In this document: piece after piece, positions 39,701 to 51,797 of the stretch
Layout: each line of letters begins with the position of its first letter
Position numbering within the stretch: the stretch's first letter is position 1
Origin: Coemansia sp. RSA 487
Lineage: Eukaryota; Kickxellomycota; Kickxellomycetes; Kickxellales; Kickxellaceae
Length of the DNA stretch: 64,000 nucleotides
Direction of reading: 5' to 3'
NCBI GenBank assembly: GCA_027577595.1
Contig: JANBRJ010000094.1
Coordinates: forward strand, 1-64,000
Translations under genes and position numbers: made by a program
The notes under the pieces: model-generated
The model's database searches: none
What the model was told of the DNA's origin: nothing
The model's input: the letters and a program-made list of their open reading frames with translations, nothing else

Positions 39701-40323
39701 CAGAGAAGCCCTCGCTAGGGGGAGAAACTCCGACAACAGGTTCCGGCACTGCGACGATTGAGATATCTGGAGCAGACAGTGGCAGAAAGATCGACGCTGT
39801 GTCACTATCTGCTAGTGCAATTACTGATAATGATAGCGGTCAGCTAGCCACAGAATCGTCTATGGCACAAAAAGGTAGCTCCGATACTATTACAGCCGTT
39901 GTCCCCAGCAAACGGCCGCTGGCCATGGTATCGGATACAGGTGGGACTGATGACATTGCGTCCGCCACGCCTGCGGAAGCCCAATCAAGTCTGTCTGAAG
40001 ATGGCAAAGCCCATCATACCCCTGGCGCAAAAGATGCGGATGGCAACGATTTAGCAAACGACGGCAGTGCTGACGGGGGCACCAGCGACGTAAACGGAAA
40101 CAGCAATGTTGGTGCGAGAAAACGTGGCCGACAGGAAGCACCCTCCCAAACTGCAGACAAGCGACCTCCGGCAGACCTGGCGTCGAGTAGTGCACCAAAT
40201 GAAGAAATGGAGGAAGGAGAGGAGCCTGAAGACGGCGAAGTTTTTGAGGACGAGGAAAGTGCGCAAACCGATGGCAAAGCGCGCAAAAGCGAAGACGTTG
40301 TTATGGACTCTGGCAAAGTATAA
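36322..40323 (+). CDS. CYC8: General transcriptional co-repressor Cyc8/Ssn6 (TPR protein)
   Basis: The protein has 1333 residues from an ATG. Residues 1-155 are Pro/Gln-rich with a long polyglutamine tract (about 123-140). About ten tetratricopeptide repeats fill roughly 155-530. They include WMQIGSISEFMNEPDRALAA, then WYGIGILYDRYGSYDHAEEA and WCSIGVLYYQINQYRDALDA. This matches the Ssn6 array closely. The last 800 residues are disordered, Ser/Pro/Gln-rich, and end in an acidic stretch (EEMEEGEEPEDGEVFEDEE). Ssn6 binds Tup1 and is brought to promoters by DNA-binding repressors in the nucleus. No intron lies in the coding region. A likely long regulated leader lies upstream. Confidence 0.95.
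36688..36747. repeat. Polyglutamine CAG/CAA repeat in CYC8
   Basis: CAG and CAA triplets encode about 17 consecutive Gln followed by Pro-Gln runs just before the first TPR. The mixed codons suggest an older, stabilised tract. Confidence 0.9.
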
Positions 40324-40616
40324 ACCACAAAAAGCGATAGCAGAAAAAGGAATTGTGGTAACCCGAAAGATCAGTTTTTAAGTTTCAATGATGTCGCGCA
40401 ATTACTTTTATTATTAAAAACCATATTTTTCTTTATATATTTGGCTTTTCTCACTGATATTTTTCTGTGCACATACTACAAAGATTGGGTTGGTTGTGAA
40501 AAAGGGGGCGGATGACTACTGTATTTTGCAAAACTAATTGCGCCGAATAGCAAAGATGTATACGCGTCAAATGGTGAAAGGTTTGTGGCGGTGTGTGCAT
40601 CAGGATCCGTTATATA

Positions 40617-41948
<1,332 letters not shown>

Positions 41949-42672
41949 TTAAATCAAATTTCTCCTTTGTCCAAGCCGAGCCGAGTCAATCATTTGAGAA
42001 GCTGTTTGTTTATGGTTTATCTGACCATCACTGATCTTGTATATTATTAGTGAAGCCTGTTGCGGAAACGTATTTTCAATGATATCTTTAGAAATTCGGC
42101 TCACAGTTGTTTACTTTTCTTTGTGTTTATTGGTTGTATTTATACAAACCTCTCTTAATGGTTCTACAAGTCGCCCATTCGTAACACCCACGATCCTTGA
42201 AACAAATGGATATGAGTGAGCTCATTTTCGCACTATCGTTGCCCAAGCTGCATATGTAATTACAGAAAGGGCATCATGCATTATGAAAAATCCCTTGAAT
42301 ATTGCAATACAAGTTTTGTTTCTTGTAGATCCGAAAAGGGTCCTTTCGCAAATACACGGGTCTGGGCCTCTCTCCTCACACGCTAATGAACCATGCTGCC
42401 GTGAAAGGGAGATCTCAAAAAGCATGTACAGTGGACCTTCTTTCTTATGCACAAACATGGGCTAAAGCAATGTTCGCTTCTCCACATGAACGAGGAGTCC
42501 CTTTGGACAAATGCGAGTGTGCAGTATCTGTAATATATTTTGCATGCGAAACGTAGCTTTGGAAAGAGCTGACGGAGGAGATTGACAGGCAGTTTTATGA
42601 AATTTTGGTTGTGATAAACCTGAATATTAAAAAAAAGCAGCGGCAAGCAAATCACAGACAGAACTCTCTTGG

Positions 42673-42680
42673 TATAAAAG
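42673..42680 (+). promoter_or_regulatory. TATA box upstream of the ERT1-like gene
   Basis: The sequence TATAAAAG is 111 bp before the ATG at 42791, a normal fungal spacing. It suggests an inducible promoter, fitting a carbon-source regulator. Confidence 0.45.
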
Positions 42681-42790
42681 CCGTTTGCTCCAACCCGTGA
42701 CAGTTGTTCTGCCCGTCTCTTTTCCTTCTTATTTCTCGGCTGGACGCATTTGGTAATTACTTTTTCTTTATGTAAATTTGTTTCTCCATT

Positions 42791-44862
42791 ATGAGCGAAA
42801 CGCCTGTCCAAAACAGCAGCAGTAGCACCAGCAGCACTACCGCTGGGCCCTCGGCCATCAAAAAGAAAACCAGCACCGGCCGTGTCAAGCGACAAAAGGT
42901 ATCAAGAGGTAGGTGCGCTAGCGTTAACAACACTGGGGGTGAGATGCTTCAATAGATAGCCCCCACCTTGTCTTTTGCTTGCTTATTGCACCTTGGCCAT
43001 GTCTGGTTTTGTACTTGCTAACACAGCTGTGCTATCTATGAATGTATCCTCCTATTTCGTGTCTATTTGCCTATAACAAGGATCGTGTAGCATGTGTGTT
43101 CTGCCAAAGATCGCACATGTCCTGCAACGACGAGCGACCATGCCAGCGATGTATAAAACGCAACATATCGCACCTATGCAGGGACAAAGATCCCATCAAC
43201 GACTCTGCAGATGGCCGCAAGCCAGAGAAGCCTTCTGCAGACGGTGTGGCTGGTTCTCAGCAGACGATTAAAGATCGCGGTATGGTTCCTATCGCACCAG
43301 CGATAAAGGCTGCGATGGATGGTGACAGCTCATCTGCAGACAGATTGACCAACAGCGCTTCTATTCATGTTTCTGTTTCTACTCCACATCTAATACCAGG
43401 GGCAACTGCATCGTCATCGAATGCTCAAGCAATGACAGTTGTTGATTCAAGTGTGCTGCCCATCATTGCCTCTGCGCATTCTAATGTTCTGCCGATGGGC
43501 ACTGGCTCTACACCGACATCGCAGGCATTCGTGTCCGACACAGCCGGCTCTTCCCATGGCCTGCATTTGCAATCCCAGAGCAACAGCACAAATATGGACA
43601 TTGACCAGAGCAACAGCACCCATTTGTACGGCGGGGCACGGTTCGACAACAACTCGTTGCTTTCCTTTGGAAACGATGTGGCCAGTAATGAGTTCTCTGC
43701 GCTGAATGAATTTCTGGAGAGCCTGCAGCGCAATATGCGCAACGCCGAGAGAATCGACTCAGACGTTCATCTCAGCAACCCGCCTAGTGGATCGCCTTCA
43801 GAACAGCCAAGCATCCGCGCTGTCAGCTCACCGCTGGTTGACCAGTTTGGACACGGAAACCAGCTTGGAGGCAACACCAACAGCAGCGGGATGCAATCTA
43901 GCCACACATTCCAGAACCAATATGCCAGCATTCCAAGCAACGCCAGCAAAAACACCAACAGCACTGTGCGGTCCACTATGCCGGTTTCTGCCGTCGGCGG
44001 ACAGGACCAAGATAACCATATGCACCAGGATCGAACACACAGCTTGCCGACCATCTCTCAGCTCATGACCGACAGAAAGGGCGAGGGCGTTACACAGACA
44101 GAGCGCTTTCTCCTCACAGCTGCCGATCCGAGCGATGGGACGTCCGAGGATAAGCTGCGCCAGATCATCAACGCCAAATACGAGGCCGGGATCCTCAAGC
44201 CATACAACTACGTCAACGGCTATACCCGGATGCAAAAGTACATGGAGACCAATATAAGTAAGCAAAATATCATTCGCATCCTGGAGGTAATTAATACGTT
44301 CCGACCCACATTCCGCTCGATCGCACAGTCACTCACGGACATTGATCTGCTTTTGGTGGAGGAGGGCTTTGAGCGGCTGCTGCTGGATTATGACAACGTG
44401 TTCAACTCATTTGGCGTGCCTGCATGCCTCTGGCGCCGGACAGGAGAGATCTACAAGGCCAACAGGGAGTTTGCTGACCTGATGGGAGTCCCGCTGTCAT
44501 ACTTTCATGACGGCAAGGTCTGCATCTATGAACTACTAACCGAAAGCTCAACCGTAAACTATTGGGAAAAGTATGGTGAGATTGCGTTTGACGCAACACA
44601 AAAGGCGGTTCTCACTTCATGCGTTCTTCAAACGGCAGCGTCGGTGCGCACACTCGTGCATAACGGCGCAAGCAAGCGCTTGGGCGACTCGCGACCCATG
44701 TCGAGCTCCAGCATTGCGTTAAAGATAGGCGGAATGGCTGACCAGCCATCGCCATCCCAGCCTGGACGGCCTGTGCGCTGCTGTTTCTCGTTTACTCTTC
44801 GAAGAGACAAGTACAAGATCCCGCTTGCTATAATAGGAAACTTTATGCCTATCCAGCACTAG
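42791..44862 (+). CDS. ERT1: Zn2Cys6 transcription factor with PAS domain, Ert1/AcuK/Rds2 family
   Basis: Two exons: 42791-42908 and 43091-44862, phase 1, donor GTAGGT, acceptor GTGTAG; 629 residues. The splice rebuilds the zinc cluster ...KRQKVSRACVFC. The cysteines lie at 41, 44, 51, 57, 60 and 69 (C-x2-C-x6-C-x5-C-x2-C-x8-C), with the family wording RPCQRCIKRNISHLC. After a Ser/Asn-rich linker come the Ert1 signature blocks LKPYNYVNGYTRMQKYME and FRSIAQSLTDIDLLLVEEGF. A PAS domain follows (FGVPACLWRRTGEIYKANRE), and the protein ends with SFTLRRDKYKIPLAIIGNF. Ert1 and AcuK/AcuM activate gluconeogenic genes such as PCK1 and FBP1 during growth on non-fermentable carbon. Without the splice, an in-frame reading would lose part of the first zinc ligands. 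Confidence 0.92.
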
Positions 44863-45792
44863 CAGCAGTATATGAATGGATATGTCAAGGGAGGTTTGTA
44901 TAACTACAACTTTCCAAATTGTGTCTGGTTGACGAATTTCGGATCAGGGGCTAATAAAAGTATAAAAGTGGATATAATATGATTATTTTAAATAGACATG
45001 GGTGGGTTAAAATTAGAAAAATAGTGGTAATATGTTTACAAGCGAGAAAACAACAACAATTATTCCCACTGATAGAAAACGCAAGGCATTGTTCAATGCT
45101 ATTTTGCTTTGTTATTAGAGGTAGAACGGACAAGACAAATGCCGACTGACAGTTGCTGCAGGCATCATCTACATGTTCTGTATACAGTATTCAGTAGCTG
45201 AAAACACACTTTTCTGTGCAAGGTTCCTTTCATGTCGTTCAATCGTTTGCAAAGCAGCAGTTAGTTGCTGTTGCCATCTATCGTTTAAAAAGCGAGTTTC
45301 CACAGCAACAAGGGCAAGAAGCCTCCTCTTTCACTTTCACAGCTTTTGAAACCCTTGTTTGGGGATTTTGACAGTTTGCACATTTCGCTGCTGTGACATG
45401 CTTGTGGCTCTGGAGATATACCCTTCAGCATTGACAAGTGTGTTTTGTTTTGTTGTGTTTTGCCTTGGATTTTCTTTCTTTTCTGGTATCCTGTATTGGT
45501 TGCTTTCTCTCGCAAACAACGAAAACCACTCGACTTTCGCGCGTCGTGAAAACGGTCTTATACAAACCTCCCTTCTTTGAAATAAGCCCAACTCTTGTTT
45601 TTTTTTAGATCTCAGTTCTGGCCTGTATTCAATAGTTATAATTTTACCCTGAAAAGTCAATAGAAATTGGATCTCTTTCTTCATAACGGGTCAAGCTTTT
45701 TCAGCACCAGACAATACCTTTTTCTTTACTCTTCTTTCTTTTTTCCCTGCTTGATTAGTTTGCTCTTTGTTTTTTTTTTATTTCAACAGCAA
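44863..45792. other. Spacer ERT1-like / TMCO1
   Basis: The left side is AT-rich 3' flank. The right side (about 45560-45790) is T-rich and pyrimidine-rich, forming the TMCO1 leader. The TMCO1 frame continues upstream to 45667, but that part is a T-rich translation artefact. No other gene was recognised. Confidence 0.5.
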
Positions 45793-46341
45793 ATGTCTGA
45801 ATTTATCTCGGTCCTTGTTCTCAGCCTTATCTCCAGCGGGATTTCCGAGGCAGTTTCGTACGCTCTTGTTTATCGCACCGATCAGTTCCAACATCTGAAG
45901 CAAAAGATAATCCAAAATGAGCTAAAGCTGGACGAGGAGAAGCAGGCGCTTGGTGGCAGTGGGAAGCACAGACAGCGACGCATTGAAAGTCTGGAAACGA
46001 TGTTATCCGCGACACGCAGCAAGGCGAGCGGCCTTCAGCTTCGGAGTACACTAGTGGTCGGCGTTATGCAGCTTCTCTTCATTTATGTTGTCAATTCGCT
46101 CTTCAGCGGGAAAGTTGTGGCGACACTACCCTTTGAGCCGCTGTCCATGTTTAGTAGCCTTATTCATCGTGGTCTTCCTGAAGACAGCCCAAGCAATGTA
46201 TGCTCAGCGACCTTTATTTTTGTGCTTGGGGGTCTGGTATTCAAATCGATGCTTGATCGGTGTCTTCAGCTGGGTCTTCCAAAGGGAACATCGCTTCCAA
46301 AATGGGTCACCAACCCCGAAGACGTTATAGGTGGAAAGTAA
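45793..46341 (+). CDS. TMCO1: TMCO1 homologue, ER calcium-load-activated channel / multipass translocon component
   Basis: The protein has 182 residues from the ATG at 45793; the open frame extends further upstream, but that stretch is poly-pyrimidine leader. The layout is that of the Oxa1/EMC3/TMCO1 superfamily. TM1 is at about 3-26 (ending ALVYRTDQFQHLK, the TMCO1 wording VLVYRTDKY). A basic coiled coil covers 34-80. TM2 is at about 84-104, followed by LFSGKVVATLPFEPLSMFSSL, nearly identical to human FDGRVVAKLPFTPLSYIQGL in order. The sequence SHRNL becomes IHRGLPED, and TM3 is at about 138-158. Human TMCO1 lowers ER calcium overload and is in the GEL complex of the multipass translocon. 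Budding yeast has no orthologue, so its presence here is informative. Confidence 0.9.
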   Translation: MSEFISVLVLSLISSGISEAVSYALVYRTDQFQHLKQKIIQNELKLDEEKQALGGSGKHRQRRIESLETMLSATRSKASGLQLRSTLVVGVMQLLFIYVVNSLFSGKVVATLPFEPLSMFSSLIHRGLPEDSPSNVCSATFIFVLGGLVFKSMLDRCLQLGLPKGTSLPKWVTNPEDVIGGK

Positions 46342-46567
46342 TGCGCTATACTGAAATCTCAACCAAGCGCTTTGTCTTTCCTAAGCCAGCTCCATCGCAA
46401 GGCAGCGTACTGACCCTCCTGACTGTTAGCTATGTGCCATTTAATCACCAAAGTACATAGCATTGTTACTATCTGTGGATGTTGTTGGCAGCCATTAAAA
46501 GAGAGACATAAAGTAAATGAAAATAAGATCCTAGAAACAGCACAGCTACACAACAATGACTACGTTT
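46342..46567. other. Convergent spacer TMCO1 / IMP4
   Basis: 226 bp hold the 3' ends of two convergent genes. No feature beyond A/T-richness. Confidence 0.4.
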
Positions 46568-47428
46568 TTAAAGCAAATCTCTTTTGCGGGATGTCCTTTG
46601 GTATGTCCGGAGCACCCACTCCTTGTCGGCGTGTGGCATGTCGACAGTTCCCAAGCGGATCTCGTACGGCCGCATCTCAAATCGAGGGCCAACCTCTGCA
46701 AGCTGGACTTCGTTGTGCGCGCTTTTTGCATACACGTGATGGCGGAACGAGATAAAGTCGCTGCTGTTGGCAAATGCCATGGTCCGCTTTGAATCGCGCT
46801 TTGGCACAGGGAAAAGATATTTGAGGACGCTCTTTATACGGTTTCCAAGATTGGAATTGAAGTTTTCAAAGATAAGATGTGGGTAGGCCTCAGAGATGTT
46901 TCCCTGGTTCTCAATGTCGTGGCGCAGAACAACATTATACAGTGTAAAGTGGACGGTTGGACCGTAGGGAAGATGGCTTACGATCAGACCATCGGGCTGG
47001 CCGCGCGTCTCGTGTATAATGACCAGATCTGTGACCTCATTTTTCTTGCAAGTCTCAACGATCTCGCCAATAACGTAGTTACCGCGGTTGATGCGCTGTG
47101 AGTTTGGGATGATCAGGCGCATTTCCTTAGCAAACTGCTGCAGCCGCGAGCTGGGATCCCGAGATGTTGTCACCACCACCTTTGGGTCGAATATCCCTGC
47201 GCGGGCATACTCGTCGTCCTGAGTCGATGTAACACCCTCTTGGGCCTCGTCGAACTTTAGCGTCTTGTTAAGCTCTTCGGCCTCGTTCTGCAGCTCTGTT
47301 GGGATTGGCTTTCCATCACGCAGTGCTTCTTTCAGTTGCTGCTTCTTTTCGAATGTCTGGCGCTCCTGAACCTCAAGCGATTTTTTATACAGATATTCGC
47401 GTCTTAGTCTTGTTTGTCTACGAAGCAT
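46568..47428 (-). CDS. IMP4: U3 snoRNP protein Imp4 (Brix domain)
   Basis: The protein has 286 residues, equal to the family length (about 290). The N-terminus MLRRQTRLRREYLYKKS and the Lys/Glu-rich helix are typical. The Brix domain begins at PKVVVTTSRDPSSRLQQFAK and includes the block LVIIHETRGQPDGLIVSHLP, YGPTVHFTLYNVVLRHD, LIFENFNSNLGNRI and the C-terminal EVGPRFEMRPYEIRLGT. Imp4 works with Imp3 and Mpp10 in the small-subunit processome, helping U3 pair with pre-rRNA in the nucleolus. Divergent from the DUF2039 gene over 589 bp. Confidence 0.97.
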   Translation of the reverse strand: MLRRQTRLRREYLYKKSLEVQERQTFEKKQQLKEALRDGKPIPTELQNEAEELNKTLKFDEAQEGVTSTQDDEYARAGIFDPKVVVTTSRDPSSRLQQFAKEMRLIIPNSQRINRGNYVIGEIVETCKKNEVTDLVIIHETRGQPDGLIVSHLPYGPTVHFTLYNVVLRHDIENQGNISEAYPHLIFENFNSNLGNRIKSVLKYLFPVPKRDSKRTMAFANSSDFISFRHHVYAKSAHNEVQLAEVGPRFEMRPYEIRLGTVDMPHADKEWVLRTYQRTSRKRDLL

Positions 47429-48017
47429 TTTTTTGACTGCTAACTAGGACTAGCTATTATAACCAAGCAATGTGTTGTATAGATAAAGGAAATGCAGACT
47501 ATAAGAGGGGGTATATAGCTGAGAAAAAGTTTAATAAATGATATTAGCAGACATGGAAACGAAGAGTTTACTGATCGAAATAGTTTTTTCGTTTGGTTTT
47601 TTTGTGGAGAAAATTTGATTACTGTTGATTCTCAGCCGGATATCAGTATCGCTGCTTGATATTTTGATCGACTCTAAAAATTGATCTTTTGATTGATGGC
47701 TCCATCCATGTTGTTAGAAAATAGAGCTGTTCGCACACAGCAAGTGCTGTTCTGAAAAGCATGCCAACACCAAATAAAAAAAAAGAGAGTCCGTACTCGA
47801 CTGGAACAACAGTCATGGTGCTTTTGCTGCGGCAGCAGTGAACCACAGCTTGATTTAGATTAGATATTTGTCTTTGTCATAAAACATTTCAGTTTGAATG
47901 GGTTTAAAAGGCTTTCAGAAAAATTTCTTTTTTATGTTTTGCTTCTGCTAAAGACACCTATTTTATGATACTTTATTTTAATAGCCAGCATTCGCAAGTA
48001 GCAGCTGACATTTAGAA
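47429..48017. promoter_or_regulatory. Divergent region IMP4 / DUF2039 gene
   Basis: An AT-rich spacer with two GAAAATTT/GAAAAATTTC stretches (about 47605-47613 and 47918-47927). These resemble the ribosomal-RNA-processing element (RRPE) found at fungal ribosome-biogenesis genes. No PAC motif was seen. AT-richness makes chance matches likely. Confidence 0.3.
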
Positions 48018-48566
48018 ATGGCGCAAAAGATATCTACTCGTGGTTCTGGCGCAAAGAAAGGCCCACAGAAATACCAGAACGAGTTTGCGTACAAACACAA
48101 CAAGGGCTCCAAGACAACAAAGAAAATCTTGGACCTGCCTGTTGATGGGCTGTGCAAGCGGTGCACGGACCAGGTTGTGTGGAGGAAGCAGTTCCGAAAG
48201 TACAAGCCGCTGACAGCGCCGAAGAAATGTGTTTCCTGCGACGAAAAGAAGGTCAAAAAGGCGTACCACGTCCTGTGCGACGATTGTGCAAACACGAAGG
48301 GCGTGTGCGCAAAGTGCATGGACTCCTCCGAGGTCGTGGATGCTGGTGACAAAAAGACAAGCGAATATCTTAATAAGGAGGAGCAAGAGCTTGAAAACAA
48401 GCTTGCAGACATGCAAGAGCGCCAGCGGAGAACGTATCTTCGAAAGCTTGAGCGGGGTGAAATTGAAGCTGCAGATATACCTGCTGCTGGCTCTGGAAGC
48501 CACGCCTTTGACTTTACCGATAGCGAGTTTGAGTCTAGCGACGACAGCTCTGACGAGAAGGACTAG
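48018..48566 (+). CDS. C9orf85/DUF2039-family zinc-ribbon protein
   Basis: The protein has 182 residues. The N-terminal half follows human C9orf85: KGPQKYQNEFAYKHNKG, then LPVDGLCKRCTDQVVWRKQF. Then come KPLTAPKKCVSCDEKKVKKA, YHVLCDDCA and VCAKC. Four CxxC pairs (LCKRC, KCVSC, LCDDC, VCAKC) point to two zinc sites. The C-terminal half is a charged coiled coil with an acidic Ser/Asp tail (SDSSDEKD-like ending). The domain is widespread in eukaryotes and its function is not established. No intron. Confidence 0.9.
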   Translation: MAQKISTRGSGAKKGPQKYQNEFAYKHNKGSKTTKKILDLPVDGLCKRCTDQVVWRKQFRKYKPLTAPKKCVSCDEKKVKKAYHVLCDDCANTKGVCAKCMDSSEVVDAGDKKTSEYLNKEEQELENKLADMQERQRRTYLRKLERGEIEAADIPAAGSGSHAFDFTDSEFESSDDSSDEKD

Positions 48567-48805
48567 CTTTCAAGTCTGCGAAAGCGACTACTGGAGCGCA
48601 ACATCATTAACGAGGCATTAGTGCTTTATTGAATAGAGGGCAAGAGAGAGGGAAAGGGAGGGTTGGCTCTTTCTTCTCCACTATTGCTCGCTGCTCTTTT
48701 TTTTTGTAATTTGTTCAACATTCGTTTTTGCTGCTTGTTCTCTTCCTTTTTCAATTCTTTCTCGTAAACACGTACATACACATAGCCTACACAGCCCACA
48801 TACAG

Positions 48806-51661
48806 ATGGGGCTAACTATAACTGCAACATTCGAAGAGCAGGGAATTTACTTTGCTGGTGAGACACTTGAATGCCACATACGATTTGCCAATGTCCACTC
48901 TCTCCAAAATCCGCTTGGAAATTCCCGGTCACTGTCAACTAGCAAGCACATTGGCCTCCAGAAAAGCGGGAACCAGCAGGGCCAGTATTTAGCATCGAGA
49001 AAATCCACAGGCAAAGCGCCCTTCCAAAGGGTCGTTAGCGGGGTCTCGAACATTGAACAGCGCACAGCTAGAGAAATGGCACATTTTCCGAGCCTTGATG
49101 ACAACTCAGAGTACTCCACAAGCTCGGCAGCACTGTACCAACCAACAGGAGCCAGAAGGTACAGTGTCAATACCGGTACAAGAGACAGTGGCGGCGTTGG
49201 CAGCATAAACCATAGACAAATGCTGGCAACACCAACCAGATCAAACAGGGCCGGCGAGAGGGACAACTTGGATAGTACATATGAGCAAACTGGCAAAGCT
49301 GGAAATGCCGGGCTTGCTATATTCCCTGTGCTGGGAGAAATCCCATCTGCACCGCCCGACCTCTTGCCACCACTCGACACACACAGATTGTACCGCGGAT
49401 CGACGGGGACATATGGTGGGCGTACACCCCAGGAGAGGCAGCCGCCAATAGCTTCTCGGATGCCGCCAAACTCAATGAAGGGCCGGGCATCCACCACAGC
49501 AAGTCCGATAGACGGAGTTAGCTATCAGCCGCGGTTAAGTACATCCTCAGTTTTGAGCACCCCGACGACAAGCTTCACCTCGTGGCTTCCGTTTGCGGGC
49601 TGGGCTCAACAGCAACCGCAGCAACATCAACAAAAGCAGCAGCAACCACGACAGCTTGGACTCGGACAGGTTCTGCGAAAACAGCCTACACGCAAGAGCC
49701 CTGCTGATGCGCCTGCAAGCGATGCCGGAAGCAGTGGACTATTGGGTAGCCTGTGGAGAAACCTTTCGGGCGGCTCTAATCCTCCATCGCGGCCTTCAAC
49801 AAGAGCAAGCTCGATTGTGGAACATAGCACTGACATTGAACATCTTGCTATTGGGTTCGCAGAAATATCAGGAAGCCTTGCACTTGCCACGCCTTACATA
49901 AAGCCCGAGCAGATGGAGCTGTTGCTTGCGCACAAGGGAACCGACTATGGCACTAGCAAAGAGGCCGGGAGTCCGCCTATGGGCGGCGGGCTTGGCGGAT
50001 GGATGCCAGCCGGATCAAGTAGTCATGCGTCCGGCCGTTCCCAAAAAGCGCTGCCTTTGGTGATCGCTTCGCCAACCGTTCTGTTCAGCGAGCTTGAACT
50101 TGCGCCAGGCGAGTCCCAGACATTTTCTATAAAGGTGCGTCTGCCAAAATCACTCCCGCCTTCTTTCCGAGGAAGAACTGGTAGAGTATCTTACGATCTT
50201 GTCGTTGTGGCAAAGCGGAGCATGCTAGAATCAAGCGCGTATGTGGTGCGCATTCCATTCCTCGTGTTGGCGTATGTCGGCGGATCTGGATCTGTGGATA
50301 CATTTTCCATAGCTCGCCCGATCCAGATGGCACCAGATCAGATAAAGCTCAGTTATCAAGACGAAATCACCGTCTCTACACCAAGAAATACATCACCGTC
50401 ATTTGGCAGCGAAAAGGGCGAGCACTCACAGCTGGATTCAGGTAGTAAACCGGAGGCACTTGGTATGGGGTTTCTTCCGCCATTGGCGCCATTGGAGGAG
50501 CCTAGAGAAGATACCAGCGATGTTTACAAAAACCTTATGAATTCACCATTTTTGCAGTCGCTGGTAGACTCGATAGGCTCAGAAATGGCCGCAGATTCAC
50601 AGGTAGTGCCGTCAATAGAGCTCTTCAGCCAAGACGCGGCTCTGCAAAATGGACTATCATTTGAAACGAGCCCTGATGGCTGCCGCAACGATTCAAATTA
50701 TAATATCCAGGTCGCTTGCCGGAAAAGGGCGCCTGTATCGTTTTCTCTTTCTCAGGACGGACACACCGTTGCTTCTGTGTGGTTGCCCAAGCGAGTCTAC
50801 CAGCTTGGGGATATGGTTACTGGAAAGCTTGATATCCATCAGGAGTCCGTCAGCGTATACCAGGTAAGCATTTGGCTTGAAAGCGTTGAGTCTATAGATA
50901 AGGACTTTGCAAGCTATAACCAGAGCAGGACCGAGGAGCTGACACGCAAGGTCTACTCTGAGCACCATGAGTTTTGTCGCAATACGCGGACATTGGGATT
51001 CTCTCTGTCTGCGCCGCAGGCAGAAACAGCAGCAGCACCAAGCTTCAACTCCCGCATAATATCCAACATATGGAAGCTCCGCATCGAGTTGATTATTGGC
51101 GTCCCAGGCTCGCCAACAGCAAGTGACTACCTGCTGAGCGCTGCAACCCCGTTCCCGCCTGTGAGCCCTTATCACGCCAGCACCGGTCCTCGCAGCTCTG
51201 TGCTACAAATGCCAGCCAAGGATACACAGCTAATGCAGCCAGATGGTGGTCGGACTCTCGCATCGAACTGCCATCCAGCGATCCCAGTCGATGCGCATGT
51301 ATCGATACCCAACCATCTAACCTCAAGCATGAGAAACGGAAATGGTCGCATGCGCTCAGCCACCATGGTTGGCACTGGCGGTATCGGAATTATCGGGAAA
51401 ATACACCACCAACAGCAGCAGCAACAGCAGAAGCTACATGATGCGTACAACGTCGATATGAAAGAGATGCAGTCTCAAGCACGGGCCTCAACAGAAACTC
51501 TCCAGCGTACTGTGCGCAGGAGATATGATGCGGCTTCTACAATTACAGCTCAAACACTTTCTTGCACTGTTGCCATCCAAATGCACCCATCGCCATCTAA
51601 GCTGCAGCCCGCAGGACACAAGGACACGTACACCGTTGATATGGCTACGCAAAGGCGATAA
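48806..51661 (+). CDS. RGP1: Rgp1-like arrestin-fold subunit of the Ric1-Rgp1 Rab6/Ypt6 GEF
   Basis: The protein has 951 residues from the ATG at 48806; the upstream extension to 48728 is hydrophobic leader artefact. The N-terminus MGLTITATFEEQGIYFAGET is the first arrestin-like strand set. Homology resumes at VLFSELELAPGESQTFSIKV, LPPSFRGRTGRVSYDLVVV and VRIPFLVLAYV. The second half continues with VYQLGDMVTGKLDI, QVSIWLESVE, EHHEFCRNTRTLGFSL, WKLRIELI and AHVSIPNHL. A disordered Ser/Gln/Gly-rich insert of about 330 residues splits the N-terminal sandwich, and further loops lengthen the protein beyond yeast Rgp1 (663) and human RGP1 (391). With Ric1 it activates Ypt6/Rab6 at the Golgi. An AATAAA lies at 51730-51735. 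Confidence 0.85.
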   Translation: MGLTITATFEEQGIYFAGETLECHIRFANVHSLQNPLGNSRSLSTSKHIGLQKSGNQQGQYLASRKSTGKAPFQRVVSGVSNIEQRTAREMAHFPSLDDNSEYSTSSAALYQPTGARRYSVNTGTRDSGGVGSINHRQMLATPTRSNRAGERDNLDSTYEQTGKAGNAGLAIFPVLGEIPSAPPDLLPPLDTHRLYRGSTGTYGGRTPQERQPPIASRMPPNSMKGRASTTASPIDGVSYQPRLSTSSVLSTPTTSFTSWLPFAGWAQQQPQQHQQKQQQPRQLGLGQVLRKQPTRKSPADAPASDAGSSGLLGSLWRNLSGGSNPPSRPSTRASSIVEHSTDIEHLAIGFAEISGSLALATPYIKPEQMELLLAHKGTDYGTSKEAGSPPMGGGLGGWMPAGSSSHASGRSQKALPLVIASPTVLFSELELAPGESQTFSIKVRLPKSLPPSFRGRTGRVSYDLVVVAKRSMLESSAYVVRIPFLVLAYVGGSGSVDTFSIARPIQMAPDQIKLSYQDEITVSTPRNTSPSFGSEKGEHSQLDSGSKPEALGMGFLPPLAPLEEPREDTSDVYKNLMNSPFLQSLVDSIGSEMAADSQVVPSIELFSQDAALQNGLSFETSPDGCRNDSNYNIQVACRKRAPVSFSLSQDGHTVASVWLPKRVYQLGDMVTGKLDIHQESVSVYQVSIWLESVESIDKDFASYNQSRTEELTRKVYSEHHEFCRNTRTLGFSLSAPQAETAAAPSFNSRIISNIWKLRIELIIGVPGSPTASDYLLSAATPFPPVSPYHASTGPRSSVLQMPAKDTQLMQPDGGRTLASNCHPAIPVDAHVSIPNHLTSSMRNGNGRMRSATMVGTGGIGIIGKIHHQQQQQQQKLHDAYNVDMKEMQSQARASTETLQRTVRRRYDAASTITAQTLSCTVAIQMHPSPSKLQPAGHKDTYTVDMATQRR

Positions 51662-51797
51662 ATGAAGGCCCCCATACCACAGACGACACCTAGCACAGGC
51701 CATTCACAGCTTTTCATAACTACGTCTAAAATAAAACATAATGACTGATGGAAGTTGTCAGTGCAAATTTATAACCCGAAAATATTGAGAAAAGCTA

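Noticed and set aside
47429-48017. RRPE element as firm regulator of IMP4
   Set aside because: The GAAAATTT matches are in AT-rich DNA and no PAC motif accompanies them, so they are kept only as a weak note.
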